64,000 bases of DNA from Flavobacterium ammonificans (GTDB lineage Bacteria > Bacteroidota > Bacteroidia > Flavobacteriales > Flavobacteriaceae): the NCBI RefSeq assembly GCF_020885975.1, contig NZ_AP025183.1:558001-622000 (forward strand), written 5' to 3'. Positions 27,711 to 36,446 of the stretch are shown here, one piece after another (positions within the stretch are counted from its first letter, which is position 1; each line of letters begins with the position of its first letter). The notes beneath the pieces are model-generated. The model was not told the DNA's origin. It did no database searches and worked only from the letters and a program-made list of their open reading frames with translations. The translations under genes and the position numbers were made by a program.

Positions 27711-30221
27711 TTATAATCCATAAAGTGATCTCATTTGATTGAATTTATTGGTAATTTCGTCTGGAATTAATGCCTTTTTGTACACTTTCATATTATAATA
27801 AGTTCCTGGACATATGTCTGTGAATCCAGTCCCGGCATTGGAATGTCTTGCCCCAAAATACAAGCCATTAGTAGCCAAACCTGTTGGTGTAGAAAATGTT
27901 TTTGTCCCCAAACTAACTCCATCCCTATACAAAGTAACTGAATTCCCACTAACTACAAAATCCCAAATATGTATCGTATTAATTCCTGAAACTGCAAAAG
28001 AAGCAAGTGATGGCGGACTACCCACTTCCAAACCTGTTGTAGAATTGAAATAGGATAAATATCCTCTATTTGAACTCCAAACTTCGTTGCCCCAAAATGT
28101 AGCCCAAAAACTAGTGGGATTCAAACTCGCTACTATAGAGATTGTAAACGAAGAAGGCAAATTGTAATTAGTGGCAATATATTGACCTGTAGTAGTTCTG
28201 TAACCACCGCCATTATTAGACACATAGGTAGGTGAACCTACCAAAGTTCCATTATTTCCATTCCCACTCTGATCGACCCAAGTAGAGCCAGAACTAGGGG
28301 CAATAGCTAAATCCATTACAAGATCAAAATCATATCTAGGTTTAGAAACTGTATAATTTTGTGTTACCTCTGTTGCTGATAGCGCCCGATTGTAAATGGC
28401 GGTGGTCCCTATTTTTCCATCCCAATAAAATCCTTCTGGTGCAGTACCCCCAGAAGCCTCTGCTCCCACAAAAATTGAATTGGCAACATAGGAAATTAGG
28501 TTTCCTGAAGTACCTATGTCTACTGTGCTTTTCAATTCACCATCCACATACAAACGCGTATAGCGGCCATCAAAAGTAGTAACAAAATGATGCCAGCCTA
28601 CTAAGGAACTCACATTGGCTGTTGGAGTTCGGTAGCCGCCTCCAGCGTAAATATAACTGGTAAAAATTCCTGACCAAATATTATGTGAATAGCCTCCTCC
28701 CGAAGTACACGAAAGGGAACATTTATAATTGGAGGAAGAAGTTCCTGCATTCCAATCATCTGCGCTCAACCATTGTTCTAATGTAATGGCGGTGGTGGGT
28801 TTTAATGCGGTCGAATGTGCTCTGACAGCATAGTCATTAGCGCCATCAAAATCAAAAAAACCATTGGTATCATATACAGGTCCATTAGTTAACGTAAATG
28901 GAAAAGAATTGCTATTAACATCATTCCAGGCAGTTCCTGTTCCTGGATAGGATTTTGAGTTCGCAGCATCCAATCGGACTACTAAACCATCAGTAACCAA
29001 TTGCTGAGGCTCAACAATTACGCCCAGACGCATGGTTATATGATTGATCCAAGTCAATGGACTTACCCTTATGTATTTAGCAAAGACGGGAGATGGAAAA
29101 AGTACTCGCACATCATCAACCGAATTAGTATTTAAAGTTGCATTAGACATTACCCTTGTCCAGCTGGAGCCATTCAAACTCACATCAATATGAGCAGAGC
29201 TTACCCATTGTCCTCCATTGCTGGCTCGCCCTTGAGTTACAATGCCATTCATTGTTACTGGTTCGTCATAATTTAATATAATAAATTGGCTGGTGTTATT
29301 TTGCTGTGCTGCCCATCCTAAACTCGAATTCAACCATGGGGTGTAATGCCCTGCTGAAAATGCATCTGATGCACCCGTGGAACCTGTTGATGAATTCCAA
29401 GCGCTCGATACACTCCAATAAGTTGGATTGGTGTTTGTTGATGGGCTGTGAAGCGTATAATTGAATTCATCCTTTCTAAAATTATATTCTTGTAAAATAT
29501 CACTATCTGTTAATGGCAATTGAAACAACTTAAATTGAGCACAGTTAAACCCTCCGTTCACTCCACCTGATCCCATATGTGTAGTCTCTGAAGCGGCTAA
29601 AGTATAGTATTGACCGGATGTAGGAATTTCTCTATCATTAGTTTGTGTTCCTTGCAATACCCCATTTAAATAGGCTTTCAATCTTACACCATCATAGACC
29701 ATAGCAAGATGATACCATTGATTGAGTGAAACTGAGCTTAGAGAAGTAATAGCGGTTCCGTTCCAAATCCTGTAATAAATCGTATTGTTTACAATTTCTA
29801 TATTCGATGCATGCCAACCCCCACTTGGTGTCTGAGAATCTAATTCGCTAACAATTATACCATTTGATTTAGTAGGGTATACCCATAAACTCATGGTAAA
29901 ACTTTTTTGAATTGAAGAATTTAGGGATTTAAAGTACGATCTAAAATTAGGGCTAACTAGGTATTGATTGGTCCCATTAAATGAAAGAAAACCCAACGAA
30001 TTCATGAAATTGGGACTCTGAACTAATGTTGCTGCGCCTGAGCCATTTCCTATCATATTATTTACCGATGTACTTCCTCGGGTGTAACTTATAGGTTTTG
30101 AAAAATCATAATCGACTACCAAGCTATTTTTTGGTAATAGCGAATTTTGCACCGGAAGTCCTATTTGAGCACTAACGGTTACAAATTGTACCAATAAAAT
30201 AAGATAAATCAGTTTTTTCAT
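27711..30221 (-). CDS. Secreted multi-LamG protein with discoidin-like domain
   Basis: 836 residues. Signal peptide to about 18. Three LamG/concanavalin-like domains at about 30-240 (SFTMSLWVYPTKS, LAMVYDGVRLKAYLNG), 410-620 (LVVRLDAANSKSYPGTGTAW, TAITLEQWLSADDW) and 640-836 (LDLVMDLAIAPSSGSTWVDQ), with an F5/8 type C (discoidin)-like domain between the first two at about 265-400 (FIILNYDEPVTMNGIVTQG, AHIDVSLNGSSWTRV). Such modules bind glycans or matrix. No QTGIGTTTP module, no T9SS sorting domain. It sits 2 bp from the preceding short fibre gene, in the pattern fibre gene then lectin-like gene. Confidence 0.85.
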   Translation of the reverse strand: MKKLIYLILLVQFVTVSAQIGLPVQNSLLPKNSLVVDYDFSKPISYTRGSTSVNNMIGNGSGAATLVQSPNFMNSLGFLSFNGTNQYLVSPNFRSYFKSLNSSIQKSFTMSLWVYPTKSNGIIVSELDSQTPSGGWHASNIEIVNNTIYYRIWNGTAITSLSSVSLNQWYHLAMVYDGVRLKAYLNGVLQGTQTNDREIPTSGQYYTLAASETTHMGSGGVNGGFNCAQFKLFQLPLTDSDILQEYNFRKDEFNYTLHSPSTNTNPTYWSVSSAWNSSTGSTGASDAFSAGHYTPWLNSSLGWAAQQNNTSQFIILNYDEPVTMNGIVTQGRASNGGQWVSSAHIDVSLNGSSWTRVMSNATLNTNSVDDVRVLFPSPVFAKYIRVSPLTWINHITMRLGVIVEPQQLVTDGLVVRLDAANSKSYPGTGTAWNDVNSNSFPFTLTNGPVYDTNGFFDFDGANDYAVRAHSTALKPTTAITLEQWLSADDWNAGTSSSNYKCSLSCTSGGGYSHNIWSGIFTSYIYAGGGYRTPTANVSSLVGWHHFVTTFDGRYTRLYVDGELKSTVDIGTSGNLISYVANSIFVGAEASGGTAPEGFYWDGKIGTTAIYNRALSATEVTQNYTVSKPRYDFDLVMDLAIAPSSGSTWVDQSGNGNNGTLVGSPTYVSNNGGGYRTTTGQYIATNYNLPSSFTISIVASLNPTSFWATFWGNEVWSSNRGYLSYFNSTTGLEVGSPPSLASFAVSGINTIHIWDFVVSGNSVTLYRDGVSLGTKTFSTPTGLATNGLYFGARHSNAGTGFTDICPGTYYNMKVYKKALIPDEITNKFNQMRSLYGL

Positions 30222-30222
30222 A

Positions 30223-30876
30223 TTAATTACTCATTTCTCCCGAAACTAAAATTGAATTACTTCCCAAATGAACTATACTTGCCACCGAATATTGACTGGC
30301 TGTTTTTGTAAATCCGGCTCTATTCAAATATGTCCCCGAAAATGTGATTTGACCCGAACCCATTTGCACAATAGTACAATTGAACCCTATAGGCAACCCA
30401 GTTGGAATTGTCACTGTTATTGCTGTAGCACTAGTAGACTGAATTATCTTTCCGTTATCGGCTGCAGTAATGGAATAATTTGCTGTGATTGTAGCTACAT
30501 TAGCAGCGAATCCTGATATGGTAGACGTACTGACATTACCCCCAATTAGATTTCCTGTAGTCGAAACATTGCCTATAGTATAACTAATATCATTGCCCGT
30601 TCTAGTCCAATCCATATTCACTCGGCTCCAAACTGGTGTTACAGATGTTCCAGTATTGACATAGAAACCAACTACACCATCAGTTTGATACACCATCAAA
30701 CCGTTAGCCGGTGAAGGAATCAATCCACGTTGTGCAGCTGTCATTCGAGGTAACAAAAAGCCTTTATCTGTTGATGCTACTTCTAATCGTGCTGACGCAT
30801 TAGGCGAAGTGGTACCAATACCTGTTTGGGCAAGCAGCGCCTGAGTAAAGAGTAAGAAAACAATAATTTTTTTCAT
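30223..30876 (-). CDS. Secreted short fibre protein with phage tip-like domain
   Basis: 217 residues. Signal peptide to about 17 (ALLAQ), QTGIGTTSP module (ARLEVASTDKGFLLPRMT), a short stalk, and a C-terminal domain NGKIIQSTSATAITVTIPT, GLPIGFNCTIVQMGSGQITF, TASQYSVASIVHLGSNSILV and ending SGEMSN. The same layout as the 196- and 213-residue proteins. The last domain resembles the tip/stalk modules of phage tail fibres. Gap of 1 bp to the LamG gene after it, 8 bp to the one before. Confidence 0.82.
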   Translation of the reverse strand: MKKIIVFLLFTQALLAQTGIGTTSPNASARLEVASTDKGFLLPRMTAAQRGLIPSPANGLMVYQTDGVVGFYVNTGTSVTPVWSRVNMDWTRTGNDISYTIGNVSTTGNLIGGNVSTSTISGFAANVATITANYSITAADNGKIIQSTSATAITVTIPTGLPIGFNCTIVQMGSGQITFSGTYLNRAGFTKTASQYSVASIVHLGSNSILVSGEMSN

Positions 30877-30884
30877 ATTTGTGT

Positions 30885-31802
30885 TTATCTAATCCATATT
30901 TGATGATGTGTATTCCAAGAAGCACTATTGTTAAAATCATCTACTTCCCATCGGTAATTATGTCCCTTAATACCCCAATGGTATGTCCCCGATAGCCAAA
31001 AAGGAAAATTAGTCATGGCCAAATTACCTTCATTACTAAAAAAATTGGCGGCACTATTCGGCAAAAAAGCTGAATGAGATGGTAAAGTTGCAAAACTAGT
31101 ATTGATATTTGTCATACTGCCTGATCCAGTTCTGAAATAATTAATGGTATTTGCATGAGTAGTTTTAAAATGAATCACTCGCGTATGTGCATTGGTCGCT
31201 CCATAAAATCGCAATTCTGAAAATATGAAGGCATTTAAATAGCTTGGCGCTGTATGTCCCCAGCTAGTCGTTGAAGCTGATTCATCTACTCCTAATGATG
31301 TAGATCCTAAAACCGGCAATGAGGTTGTAAATGTTTTTAAAGCCGGGTCGGTTCCTCCTCTATGTAAATAATTCAAGACTAATGTCCACCCTCCTCCATC
31401 AGTGGTCATATCGCAATAACAATTTGTACTGGGTAATGTCCCTGTTCCATCAGGGTCAATTGTATATTGTCCAGAAGGAGACATTGGATAAAAATTCAGA
31501 ATCTCTTTGCAGCTTTTTAAACTTGCTATAGCGGGTCCTGGCATCCATTTCCCTGTCCCGACTAGTTGTAACCTTCCTGTTCCTGAAAAATTGATCTTGC
31601 CGCTATAAAAAACACTCCCAGTTGGAACTGTAATGGTATGACCCGGTTGTATAGTAATTCCATTAGCCAATTGGTTAGGGGAAGACCATGTAGATCCTAG
31701 ATTAAAATTTCCTGAAGTAGCGGTGGTGGTTTGAGAGTTGGCTTGCAAAAAAGGATTAAGAATCAAAAAGACCGCTACTAAGTACTGGACTATTTGTTTC
31801 AT
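30885..31802 (-). CDS. Secreted fibrinogen-like protein
   Basis: 305 residues. Signal peptide to about 24 (LQANSQ), a beta segment (about 25-100) with GNFNLGSTWSS and GITIQPGHTITVPTGSVFY that recalls a G8-type or beta-helical cap, then a fibrinogen-like domain at about 105-305: SCKEILNFYPMSPSGQYTI, CYCDMTTDGGGWTLVLNY and terminal HHQIWIR. The Cys pair of this domain is kept. Bacterial fibrinogen-like domains are thought to bind sugars; no ligand is shown here. Its ATG overlaps the stop of the S74 gene upstream (ATGA), so translation is probably coupled. Confidence 0.85.
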   Translation of the reverse strand: MKQIVQYLVAVFLILNPFLQANSQTTTATSGNFNLGSTWSSPNQLANGITIQPGHTITVPTGSVFYSGKINFSGTGRLQLVGTGKWMPGPAIASLKSCKEILNFYPMSPSGQYTIDPDGTGTLPSTNCYCDMTTDGGGWTLVLNYLHRGGTDPALKTFTTSLPVLGSTSLGVDESASTTSWGHTAPSYLNAFIFSELRFYGATNAHTRVIHFKTTHANTINYFRTGSGSMTNINTSFATLPSHSAFLPNSAANFFSNEGNLAMTNFPFWLSGTYHWGIKGHNYRWEVDDFNNSASWNTHHQIWIR

Positions 31803-33163
31803 TTCTTACGCTTTTTTATTTTTTTTATTTCCTTTTGCAATACCTGTATTTGTTTTTGCTGTTCTTTAATCGCCTCAACAAGTAGTGCCACTACTTTATC
31901 GTATTGTACTGATTTATAGCCTTCGGCTGTTTTTTCAGTTTGCACTACTTCAGGAAGTACTTTTTCTACTTCTTGTGCAATGAAACCCAATGCGCGATTG
32001 TCGCTAAAAGCTCGTTCTTGAAATTCTTTGGTTTTCCAATCAAATGTAACGCCACGTAATTGTTGTACTTTTTGTAAAGAATTTTCAATAGGTAAAATAT
32101 TGGATTTGAAACGCGCATCAGAAGAACCCGCAATAGAATTGGCAATAATATCGCCCGCTACTTGCAAACTAACCGATGGGGTGGTTGTTCCAATACCTAT
32201 GTTTCCTGAAGAATTTACTCTAAAGCGTTCTGTGCCAGAAGTTCGGAAAACAAGTGAATTATTCATGTCTGGATTATCAGATCCTCCTGAAATGTCTATA
32301 GATGATTGTGCTGATACACTACTGCCTCCTCCAGCTGATAACCGTAAAAAGCCATCATCTGCTCCGTCAATTTGTGTATTCCCTCCTATAGAACCAACGC
32401 CTCTTATCTCATAATTGCCAATTGATAATGTAGTGAGCGATGGTCTAGCAGTAGATCGAGAAAACCCATTATGAATTTTTATCCCTCCACCTACAAGATT
32501 GAGTCGTGCTGTTGGACTACTTGTTCCAAGACCTATATTGCCATTACCTTGAGCTATCACTAGCCTAGGTGGATATTGTGTTGGTGTACCAACAACCGTC
32601 TCGCCAATTGAAAAATTCTTTGTTCCGTTTCCTTCAACGTCTTGTAAAATAGACCATCCATCGAGCCAAATAGCAGCCCTTTTGCTTGTTACATGAGAAG
32701 TAGGAGAGATAAGTAGCGATTGGGGAAATTGTAAACTACCACTAGTAAATGTTGGAAGAGAAATTGATGGTGATGTAGAAAGGACAACACTTCCACTCCC
32801 AGTTGAAGTTGTAGTCCCAGTACCACCATTAACAACAGGGACAATTCCTGTTACATTGGCAGCAGTATCAGATGGGCCATTTAAACGCACCCACAAACTT
32901 CCATTCCAGTAATAATAACCTGGAGTCACATTGTTAGGCGCTATTCCTGCTGTTTCAGTATTGAAAACAAGCAAACCAGTTGCAGGTGAAGTCACTGGAC
33001 TTGCTGCATTAGTAGCGGTTAGGGCAATTCGCGGAGGCAAAAAACCTTGATTAGTAGAAGCTACTTCTAACTTTGCTGATGGACTAGGTGAAGTAGTACC
33101 AATACCCGTTTGGGCAAAAACCAAAGTGCTTAAAAAAAATAGTATTAAATATCTCTTTTTCAT
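31799..33163 (-). CDS. Secreted fibre protein with Peptidase_S74 chaperone domain
   Basis: 454 residues. Signal peptide to about 17 (LVFAQ), QTGIGTTSP module to about 100, a GTTTSTGSGSVVLSTSPS segment typical of phage fibre stalks, NIGLGTSSP and NIGIGTTTP stalk modules, and from about 347 an S74 domain (SSDARFKSNILPIENSLQ, GFIAQEVEKVLPEVV, VQYDKVVALLVEAIKEQ) with a basic coiled-coil tail. The domain folds trimers and cuts itself off. Its stalk half is shared with the last gene of the run (19000-20511), which has lost or swapped the S74 end. Confidence 0.9.
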   Translation of the reverse strand: MKKRYLILFFLSTLVFAQTGIGTTSPSPSAKLEVASTNQGFLPPRIALTATNAASPVTSPATGLLVFNTETAGIAPNNVTPGYYYWNGSLWVRLNGPSDTAANVTGIVPVVNGGTGTTTSTGSGSVVLSTSPSISLPTFTSGSLQFPQSLLISPTSHVTSKRAAIWLDGWSILQDVEGNGTKNFSIGETVVGTPTQYPPRLVIAQGNGNIGLGTSSPTARLNLVGGGIKIHNGFSRSTARPSLTTLSIGNYEIRGVGSIGGNTQIDGADDGFLRLSAGGGSSVSAQSSIDISGGSDNPDMNNSLVFRTSGTERFRVNSSGNIGIGTTTPSVSLQVAGDIIANSIAGSSDARFKSNILPIENSLQKVQQLRGVTFDWKTKEFQERAFSDNRALGFIAQEVEKVLPEVVQTEKTAEGYKSVQYDKVVALLVEAIKEQQKQIQVLQKEIKKIKKRKK

Positions 33164-33164
33164 C

Positions 33165-34565
33165 TTATCGAATATAAATTTCTACTCGTGCTGAACGATT
33201 TATTCCTCTAACGTTATCACAGCAAGCTACAAAATCTCCTGCAGAATAACTCCCAGCAACCATTCCTATTCCGCCATACACATCATTTGATGCCTGATTG
33301 CCGTTGGGGTATAAGCCTCCTCCGTTTTCATTCCATCCAAAACCCCATCTGTTTGCTCCTGTACTATTTGCAGTATAATTAAATCCATAAAATCGCACAT
33401 CTACTTGCGAAGAAAATACGCTTCCTTTACCAGCAAAATTATTGGCATCGCCAAGAAATAAATTATTGACAGAACTAAAAAAATTGATTGGTGTGATTCT
33501 AACTCCATTGTTAAAATTATTTTGCAACCAAGACCAACATCCGTATCCGCTTAACGACAAACTACCTCCAACTGTTGTAATGTCAGGCCATAAGGCCAAA
33601 ATATCCTTCGCGGCAAAATAATTCATGGTGTGAAATTTGGCATCTCCGTCGTTTCGATTCGTGTTGCCAGTATTTAAAGTGGTTACTGAAGTCCAATGGG
33701 AACTTGAATACTGGAAGGTGGTTCCTCTAGTTGCTTTCATTGCCATCATCCAGCCACCGCCATCAACTGCCGAGTTTAAAATACAAAATACCTGTGTGGG
33801 TCCTACAAATGGTAAATTAATCCAATAAGTTCCGTCGGTAAAATTATTAAAAGCCGTTTGAATGTATTTTGCATTAGGCGCTGCTTTTGCAGCAGAACTT
33901 CCATCCATATAAGGAGTAGTGATTATTTCCTGAACGTTTTGAGCCCAATTTGTTGTATAGCCTGAGGCTATAGTTGCGTTTTGTGTAGGTGATCGCCAAT
34001 ACATGCGAAAACCAAAACCACCTCCACCTTGCTGCATACGAGCAATAAAAGAGTAGGCTCTTCCAGCGGTTAAATTTATAGAACCTGTTCGCGTTCCTAA
34101 AGGTTGAACTGCCTGACCGGAATAGGTTGCGATAACCGAGGTTCCGTCAAAGAACAAATCACTGGCGTCGTCTGAAGAAATAGTAAAAGTATAAGTCCCA
34201 GATTCCAATGGAATAAATGTGCCTTGAATTCTGAGACCAAAATAGGTACCACCGTTGGGTAAGTTAATACCGATAGCACTCAATTCTGATGTGCTTGTCC
34301 AATCCAATATTCTGGCGGAATTGGTGGTTCCGGTTTGTACCAAAGTACTATTGGTGTTGGAGGTATTAAACATGGCGTTCATTTCAGTCAAATTGGTTGG
34401 AACTATAGGATATTGAGAAGCATTTCCGTTTCCAGCGTTGGTACTATACACCCAATAATCAAATTGTACATTGGGTTGCTTGTGTACGGGCTGATAAATT
34501 GCCATCAGTTGCGCTTGACCTGCCGTATATCCTATACAAAAAATAAGAGCAATTAATTTTTTCAT
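33165..34565 (-). CDS. Secreted PA14-like and fibrinogen-like protein
   Basis: 466 residues. Signal peptide to about 19 (GQAQL). A PA14-type beta-barrel at about 90-205 (GTYFGLRIQGTFIPLESGTY, FTISSDDASDLFFDGTSVI, RAYSFIARMQQGG, FRMYWRSP): PA14 is a carbohydrate-binding module of adhesins and glycosidases. The last about 240 residues form a fibrinogen-like domain (TYWINLPF, VFCILNSAVDGGGWMMAMKA, ending ARVEIYIR). Presumably a surface or fibre-bound lectin. It follows a short fibre gene by 6 bp. No sorting domain is present. Confidence 0.85.
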   Translation of the reverse strand: MKKLIALIFCIGYTAGQAQLMAIYQPVHKQPNVQFDYWVYSTNAGNGNASQYPIVPTNLTEMNAMFNTSNTNSTLVQTGTTNSARILDWTSTSELSAIGINLPNGGTYFGLRIQGTFIPLESGTYTFTISSDDASDLFFDGTSVIATYSGQAVQPLGTRTGSINLTAGRAYSFIARMQQGGGGFGFRMYWRSPTQNATIASGYTTNWAQNVQEIITTPYMDGSSAAKAAPNAKYIQTAFNNFTDGTYWINLPFVGPTQVFCILNSAVDGGGWMMAMKATRGTTFQYSSSHWTSVTTLNTGNTNRNDGDAKFHTMNYFAAKDILALWPDITTVGGSLSLSGYGCWSWLQNNFNNGVRITPINFFSSVNNLFLGDANNFAGKGSVFSSQVDVRFYGFNYTANSTGANRWGFGWNENGGGLYPNGNQASNDVYGGIGMVAGSYSAGDFVACCDNVRGINRSARVEIYIR

Positions 34566-34571
34566 ACCTCC

Positions 34572-35213
34572 TTAATTTGACATATCACCCGATGAAATAA
34601 ATTGTCCTGACGCCACGCTTACCAAACTCATTATTGCATGTTGTCCCGCAGTTTTGTTGAAATTATATCTATTGTTTATAGTTGACCCTGAAGCAGATAC
34701 GGTTACTTGACCCGATCCCCGTTGCACGATCAAACAGTTAAAACCTACGCTTAATGCTGGTACTGTAATTGTAACTGCACTATTACTTGTACAACTGATG
34801 ATTTTTCCATTATCCAATGCCGTTAAGGTATATGTCGTACCCGATTGGGTATTGACCTCAGCGCCAAAGTTGGTCAAAGTAGTGGTCGTACCATTACCCG
34901 AAATACTACTGGCCGTTATGTTGCCTAAAATAGCTACCCATGCCGAACCATTCCAAAAATAATAGCCTGGAGCTACATTATTAGAAGCATTGTTTGTTGT
35001 AGCTGTATTATAAACAAGCAACCCCGTTGCAGGCGAAGTTACTGGACTAGTGGCATTAGTAGCCGTTAAAGCGATTCGCGGAGGTAAAAAACCTTGGTTG
35101 GTAGAGGCTACTTCCAACTTTGCTGATGGACTAGGTGAAGTAGTACCAATACCTGTTTGTCCTTTTGCTGTAAAACCATATAATCCAATAATGAGAAGTA
35201 AGTATGTTTTCAT
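34572..35213 (-). CDS. Secreted short fibre protein with phage tip-like domain
   Basis: 213 residues. Signal peptide to about 18 (TAKGQ), QTGIGTTSP module (SAKLEVASTNQGFLPPRIAL, GYYFWNGSAWV), short NGTTTTLTNFG segment, then the shared C-terminal domain: GKIISCTSNSAVTITVPALS, VGFNCLIVQRGSGQVTV, AGQHAIMSLVSVASGQFISS and ending GDMSN. The pattern is that of phage tail fibre tips. Second structural gene after the giant stalk protein and a collar-like gene; gaps of 6-10 bp. Confidence 0.82.
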   Translation of the reverse strand: MKTYLLLIIGLYGFTAKGQTGIGTTSPSPSAKLEVASTNQGFLPPRIALTATNATSPVTSPATGLLVYNTATTNNASNNVAPGYYFWNGSAWVAILGNITASSISGNGTTTTLTNFGAEVNTQSGTTYTLTALDNGKIISCTSNSAVTITVPALSVGFNCLIVQRGSGQVTVSASGSTINNRYNFNKTAGQHAIMSLVSVASGQFISSGDMSN

Positions 35214-35223
35214 AATTGAAATA

Positions 35224-36435
35224 TTAAAAGCCTAAATAAATAAAGGTATTGACCGACAAGCTTCTTGGTGTAATATCTAGGGCGGTTTGGGTTACCCCTC
35301 CATTAATTGAGTTTGTATAAATTAAATGGAAGTGATTCCCTGAATCATTTAAAACATTAGCATTACTAACCGCAGCGCCCGCAGTCCAATTATTTTGTGC
35401 TTCAGCCATAGCATTTACCGTGTTACTAGATACAGTAGTTGTACCTTGAGAATTTACCCTTGTTGTATGGGTATGATTGCCTTCAGATGAAGTTGTCCCT
35501 CCAAGAGTGACATCTGGTAAATTTGATCGTACTATTGTTTTTGTATTACTTCCCGTTACAGATCCTAAAGCGGTTCCGTTCTGCACTAAAAAGGCATTGG
35601 CTGCATTGGGTAGGTTAGTTCCAATGCCTAACAAATCGGCTTGTGCACGTTGTGTAATAGATAAACTAGATTTAGCCCTGCCGTTCAATAGCACCCAGCC
35701 ATTATGGTCCCCAATTTGTATTCCGGTTTTGATATCGCCAAAATTAATAACTGTCATAGCGCTATTTCCACTGAGTTTTTTCCAAGTTACTCCTGTTCTA
35801 CCATTATGATCCGTAAAAGCGGTGAACGATTGTGTTGAAGCAAACCCTTTTAGTTTAAATACCGCTGCTCCAGTGGTGGTGATTCGAATTACCCCAGTAC
35901 CTGTAGAGGCTGATTCGCCGAACGCACAAATAATTTCTGAATTTGGAACAACTACATTTGAGGAGTCAAAAACAGCAAATTCAGCTGCAAATCCAGGGGT
36001 TCCTTGCGCTCTCATAAAACTTATGACCTCCCAAGTCCCCGCAGAAGGTAAAGTAAAAGTAATTAAATCAACTGGAGTAGGTGAGGTTACAAGCACATTG
36101 GAAGTTAGGAATTGTGCTCCAAATTCGGCGGCAACACTACCGCTTCCACCTGCAGTAGCAATAGTGGTCCATACCGCCCCATTCCAATAATAATAGCCTG
36201 CAGCGAGTCCTGCATTATAACCAGTATTGTATACTAACAACCCTGTAGCTGGAGTTGGAATGGTAGTAGCATCTGAACTACTTGTCAATGTTACACGCGG
36301 AGGCAGAAAACCTTTATTAGTAGCACTCACGTCTAATTTTGCAGAGGCATCAGGAGTAGTGGTTCCAATACCTGTTTGGGCCTTACCACTAAGGAATACC
36401 AAACTAAACACTATTATTACTATCCCTCTTTTCAT
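35224..36435 (-). CDS. Secreted phage tail collar-like protein
   Basis: 403 residues from the ATG at 36435 (MKRGIVIIVFSLVFLSGKAQ); the open frame upstream overlaps the end of the giant gene and is unlikely to be translated. QTGIGTTTP module to about 105, a jelly-roll-like domain at about 110-235 (TFTLPSAGTWEVISFMRAQG), then a collar-like domain (DIKTGIQIGDHNGWVLLNGR, LGIGTNLPNAANAFLV, GSVTGSNTKT, NHTHTTRV, RSLSVNTFIYLGF) closely similar to that of the 299-residue protein at 23918-24817. Likely trimeric structural part of a secreted fibre. Confidence 0.85.
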   Translation of the reverse strand: MKRGIVIIVFSLVFLSGKAQTGIGTTTPDASAKLDVSATNKGFLPPRVTLTSSSDATTIPTPATGLLVYNTGYNAGLAAGYYYWNGAVWTTIATAGGSGSVAAEFGAQFLTSNVLVTSPTPVDLITFTLPSAGTWEVISFMRAQGTPGFAAEFAVFDSSNVVVPNSEIICAFGESASTGTGVIRITTTGAAVFKLKGFASTQSFTAFTDHNGRTGVTWKKLSGNSAMTVINFGDIKTGIQIGDHNGWVLLNGRAKSSLSITQRAQADLLGIGTNLPNAANAFLVQNGTALGSVTGSNTKTIVRSNLPDVTLGGTTSSEGNHTHTTRVNSQGTTTVSSNTVNAMAEAQNNWTAGAAVSNANVLNDSGNHFHLIYTNSINGGVTQTALDITPRSLSVNTFIYLGF

Positions 36436-36446
36436 GTTATTCTTTA

